DNA from: Acidobacteriota bacterium
Lineage (GTDB): Bacteria > Acidobacteriota > Terriglobia > UBA7540
Length of the DNA: 6,888 bases
Direction: 5' to 3'
NCBI GenBank assembly: GCA_003165615.1
Contig: PLWR01000322.1
Span: 1-6,888, forward strand
Part shown: in pieces, positions 5,330 through 6,888 of the stretch
How the letters are laid out: each line of letters starts with the position of its first letter
Numbering within the stretch: the first letter of the stretch is position 1
Translations under genes and position numbers: made by a program
The notes under the pieces: model-generated
The model's input: only the letters and a program-made list of their open reading frames with translations
The model's database searches: none
What the model was told of the DNA's origin: nothing

Positions 5330-5833
5330 TTGAGCGTCGCGGTAGCGGTCTTAAACAATTTCGGAAATGACCAGTGGAATGCAGATGTGTATGACACCAT
5401 GGCATTAGCATCACGTCTTTCCACCCTTGTGAAGGATCGTTCCAAAACCATAGGCATCTCGTATCGTCTTTACGGTCTTAATTCCAAGCTTAATGCATTA
5501 TTCAAACAAATATATGCAAGACTCGAAGGCCCGGCAGGGGAAGAAAGGGTATTCACGCCGGAGGAAACCCAAGATGCAATACGCTCTCTGCGAAAATTAT
5601 GCGGGTTACTGGACACTCTTTTTGAAGCTGGAAGGCGCAGCAGGCTGACGAATAATTCCTTGACCGCCAGTTGGCTCAATAGCATTCATGTTTACAGTGA
5701 TGAACTTCAGGAGCTGGCACAGATTATTGAATTGACGTTGGATGAGTATCACCTGAAATTCGTATATGAAAGGGCTTCGAAGGAAAGAGAATCTGGAGAC
5801 GTGTTCGATATTAGCCAAATTGAGATTAAGTAG
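5330..5833 (+). CDS. Unknown 167-residue helical protein, candidate antitoxin of the RelE-like toxin
   Basis: I do not recognise this family. The TTG at 5330 is chosen because AAGAGGTG (5316-5323), nearly a full Shine-Dalgarno sequence, ends 6 nt upstream; a GTG at 5321 lies inside that site and an ATG at 5399 would cut away 23 residues. The chain looks almost wholly alpha-helical: predicted helices lie near 18-38, 43-65, 78-101, 112-134 and 135-152. There is no signal peptide, membrane segment or metal-binding motif. The C-terminal tail (about 150-167, KERESGDVFDISQIEIK) is charged and ends with a beta-prone stretch, the kind of tail that can wrap a toxin partner. The gene is AT-richer than its neighbours, has its own promoter-operator and ends 9 nt before the RelE-like gene. 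It is much longer than common antitoxins, so the antitoxin role is only an inference from position. Confidence 0.8.
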   Translation: MSVAVAVLNNFGNDQWNADVYDTMALASRLSTLVKDRSKTIGISYRLYGLNSKLNALFKQIYARLEGPAGEERVFTPEETQDAIRSLRKLCGLLDTLFEAGRRSRLTNNSLTASWLNSIHVYSDELQELAQIIELTLDEYHLKFVYERASKERESGDVFDISQIEIK

Positions 5834-5842
5834 GCGTTTCCA

Positions 5843-6099
5843 GTGCCCCTCCCAATCAAATTCACCGGCACACCTTACAGATACCTCCAATCCCTCGACA
5901 AGCCAACAAGAAAGAGAATCGTCGAAAAGCTCAAGGCCATCGCAGAAGCGCCATTGGATCCACGTTTGTCCTACCCCCTTTCCGGCAGCACCAAGAGAAG
6001 CAGCCGAGTTGGAAAATACAGGATTTTATTGGAAATAGATCCAACATATTATGGGTTTCAGACATAGGGCCGCGAGGACAGATTTATCGACAAGTTTGA
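5843..6099 (+). pseudogene. RelE/ParE-family toxin gene with a single frameshift
   Basis: From the GTG at 5843 the first 68 residues follow the RelE/ParE pattern: a helical hairpin SLDKPTRKRIVEKLKAIAEAP (17-37), then DPRLSYPLSG and the strand RVGKYRILLEID (55-66). In frame the product stops at 6067 after an aberrant tail (YYGFQT). Moving two bases forward after about 6045 gives ILWVSDIGPRGQIYRQV and a stop at 6097-6099, which is the expected last strand of the family (compare the common 'V.DIGHRGEVYR'). One base is therefore missing, or two are extra, between about 6041 and 6048. The intact protein would have about 86 residues. RelE/ParE toxins are ribosome-dependent RNases or gyrase poisons; the frameshift removes the last strand and probably the activity. 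A sequencing error is possible. The ribosome-binding site is weak, which suggests translation coupled to the upstream gene. Confidence 0.75.
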
Positions 6100-6254
6100 C
6101 ATCCGCGCAAGGAGAAAGGGCCGCAGAGGAATTCGTCTCGGAGCCGAATACCTTTGACCTACCAGCTTGTCAAGACGCACGAATCGGCCAGGTTATAGGA
6201 TCGGAAGCGGGCTAAGGCGGCGGACGCTCTGCTCCAGCCAGCTTTGGAGCCTTA
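6100..6254. other. Non-coding spacer before the TonB-like gene
   Basis: I find no gene and no convincing promoter here. TTGTCA (6167-6172) and TTATAG (6193-6198) are 20 nt apart, too far for a good sigma-70 promoter. The segment ends in the ribosome-binding site of the next gene (GGAG, 6246-6249). Confidence 0.4.
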
Positions 6255-6629
6255 ATGCTAAATATAAATGAGAAAAGAAGGTGGATTGGGACTCTCTCAG
6301 TAGCATTGGTAATGACTGCCATTGCCTTAAACGCGCTTAGTGCATCGCAGACGATACCTGCGGCTTCAAACAAATGTGTGCCGTTACCGGTGTTCACCCC
6401 GGAGCCGAAGTTTCATCCCCTAAAGGCCGGCACGCCAGTTGGGGCTCCGGCTCTGGAACTGCGAGTTGCCGACGATGGAACAGTGGGAAAAGCTCGCCTA
6501 ATCCGTACTTCAAACGTCAAGGATTGGGACAAGGAAATTCTTAAGACGGTGATGACATGGCGGTTTTCGAAGGCGCCCGGTTGCGGTTGCAGGAAGACGG
6601 TAGTTGCCATCACTATGCACGTGGACTAA
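6255..6629 (+). CDS. Small exported protein with a TonB C-terminal-like domain
   Basis: The ATG at 6255 is preceded by GGAG at 5 nt spacing and encodes 124 residues. Residues 1-31 are a Sec-type signal peptide: a basic start (NEKRRW), a hydrophobic core (IGTLSVALVMTAIALNAL) and a likely cleavage after ALSA. Residues about 62-124 resemble the TonB C-terminal fold: a strand ALELRVADDGTVGKARLIRTS, then the helix DWDKEILKTVMTWRFSKAPG, whose W-x-F and following P/G are typical ('A...v..WrF.Pa..nG'), then a final strand KTVVAITMHV. Unlike true TonB there is no long proline-rich spanning region. Such stand-alone domains are common in Acidobacteriota-like genomes and are not obviously energy transducers. 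C41, C110 and C112 could form a disulfide outside the cytoplasm. No operon partner is evident. Confidence 0.7.
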   Translation: MLNINEKRRWIGTLSVALVMTAIALNALSASQTIPAASNKCVPLPVFTPEPKFHPLKAGTPVGAPALELRVADDGTVGKARLIRTSNVKDWDKEILKTVMTWRFSKAPGCGCRKTVVAITMHVD

Positions 6630-6773
6630 TTCTTATCAGTCCTGCGCGTGCTTGCGCGGGGGGACAGAGCGGGTGGCGCTTCGCGCAGGCTCAAACCATG
6701 ACTCGTTTTAAATGGACAGGAAAGGCCACTCACGTAAAATTGCAATGCACATGAACTCGAGCGTAACCAACCC

Positions 6774-6888
6774 ATGAGCGCTATTTCGGACGACGACTCC
6801 CTCGATATTCATCCTGCCAGCGCGCCGGATTACATGCAGGTTCCGCACATGCGGGAACTCCAGTTGGGCCGGTTGCGGAGCACCGTTC
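6774..6888 (+). CDS. N-terminal fragment, probable phenylacetate-CoA ligase
   Basis: The frame opens at the ATG at 6774 and continues through the window edge (38 codons). The visible part ends in MRELQLGRLRSTV, which resembles the first helix of PaaK-type AMP-forming ligases (the pattern 'eeLealQleRLratv', followed in the family by 'ayenVPfYr'). These enzymes make phenylacetyl-CoA or related aryl-acetyl-CoA from the acid, ATP and CoA. Genes of this family often follow iorAB directly, which supports the call. Here they are separated by 2.5 kb of accessory sequence. The ribosome-binding site is weak. An 8-codon open frame at 6751-6777 ends in an ATGA overlap with this start, perhaps by chance. 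The call rests on a short stretch and on context. Confidence 0.55.
   Translation, partial: MSAISDDDSLDIHPASAPDYMQVPHMRELQLGRLRSTV

Noticed and set aside
4917..5414. A 165-codon minus-strand open frame
   Set aside because: It runs antisense through the transposase end, both right-hand hairpins and the next promoter, and its product has no coherent pattern.
6217..6239. A GGCGGCGGA...GCTCTGCTCC stretch resembling parts of the REP repeat
   Set aside because: The two short matches are in the wrong relative order and orientation, and no hairpin like the REP core is present.
6630..6773. A possible small gene or terminator after the TonB-like gene
   Set aside because: Only a 4-bp CGCG stem without a T-run is seen, and the open frame at 6557-6754 mostly overlaps the TonB-like gene out of frame.

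Overview
The window is a piece of a fairly GC-rich bacterial chromosome. The 4Fe-4S aldo/keto reductase, the indolepyruvate oxidoreductase pair and the many intergenic hairpin repeats would fit a soil bacterium of the Acidobacteriota type. This is an inference from style and not a marker-based assignment; no rRNA, tRNA or CRISPR array is present.

Layout. (1) 1-248, minus strand: the first 82 codons of an unrecognised helical protein that runs off the left edge. (2) 249-519: non-coding, with a long imperfect hairpin at 321-406 made of the 'CGCCAAG/CGCAAAG' type of dispersed repeat. (3) 520-1713, minus: an aldo/keto reductase with two C-terminal [4Fe-4S] motifs. (4) 1714-2084: a divergent promoter region with an extended -10 for the reductase, a good sigma-70 promoter for iorA, and TTCGAAT-type repeats just upstream of the latter. 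(5) 2085-4218, plus: iorA and iorB overlapping by 17 nt and encoding indolepyruvate (2-oxoacid):ferredoxin oxidoreductase. IorA lacks the C-terminal ferredoxin domain usual for the family. (6) 4219-4358: two hairpins, the second terminator-like. (7) 4359-5196: a REP-associated tyrosine transposase (RAYT) unit flanked by 42-bp inverted repeats. The left repeat is split by a 97-bp MITE-like element with 17-bp inverted ends and a 5-bp target duplication. (8) 5268-6099: a visibly AT-richer module with a promoter whose -10 overlaps an inverted repeat, a 167-residue helical protein of unknown function, and a RelE/ParE-type toxin gene with a single frameshift. It looks like a toxin-antitoxin locus with an unconventional antitoxin. 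(9) 6255-6629: a small exported protein with a TonB C-terminal-like domain. (10) 6774-6888: the start of what is probably a phenylacetate-CoA ligase.

Working together. IorAB oxidatively decarboxylates aryl pyruvates (from aromatic amino acids) to aryl-acetyl-CoA, and PaaK-type ligases make the same kind of CoA thioester from the free acid. iorA-iorB-paaK is a familiar gene order, so the roughly 2.5 kb between iorB and the ligase (hairpins, RAYT unit with nested MITE, toxin-antitoxin-like pair, orphan TonB-like gene) may be an accessory segment that has split an ancestral operon. The strongest novel items are the reconstructable MITE insertion, the toxin-antitoxin-like module and the ferredoxin-less IorA.
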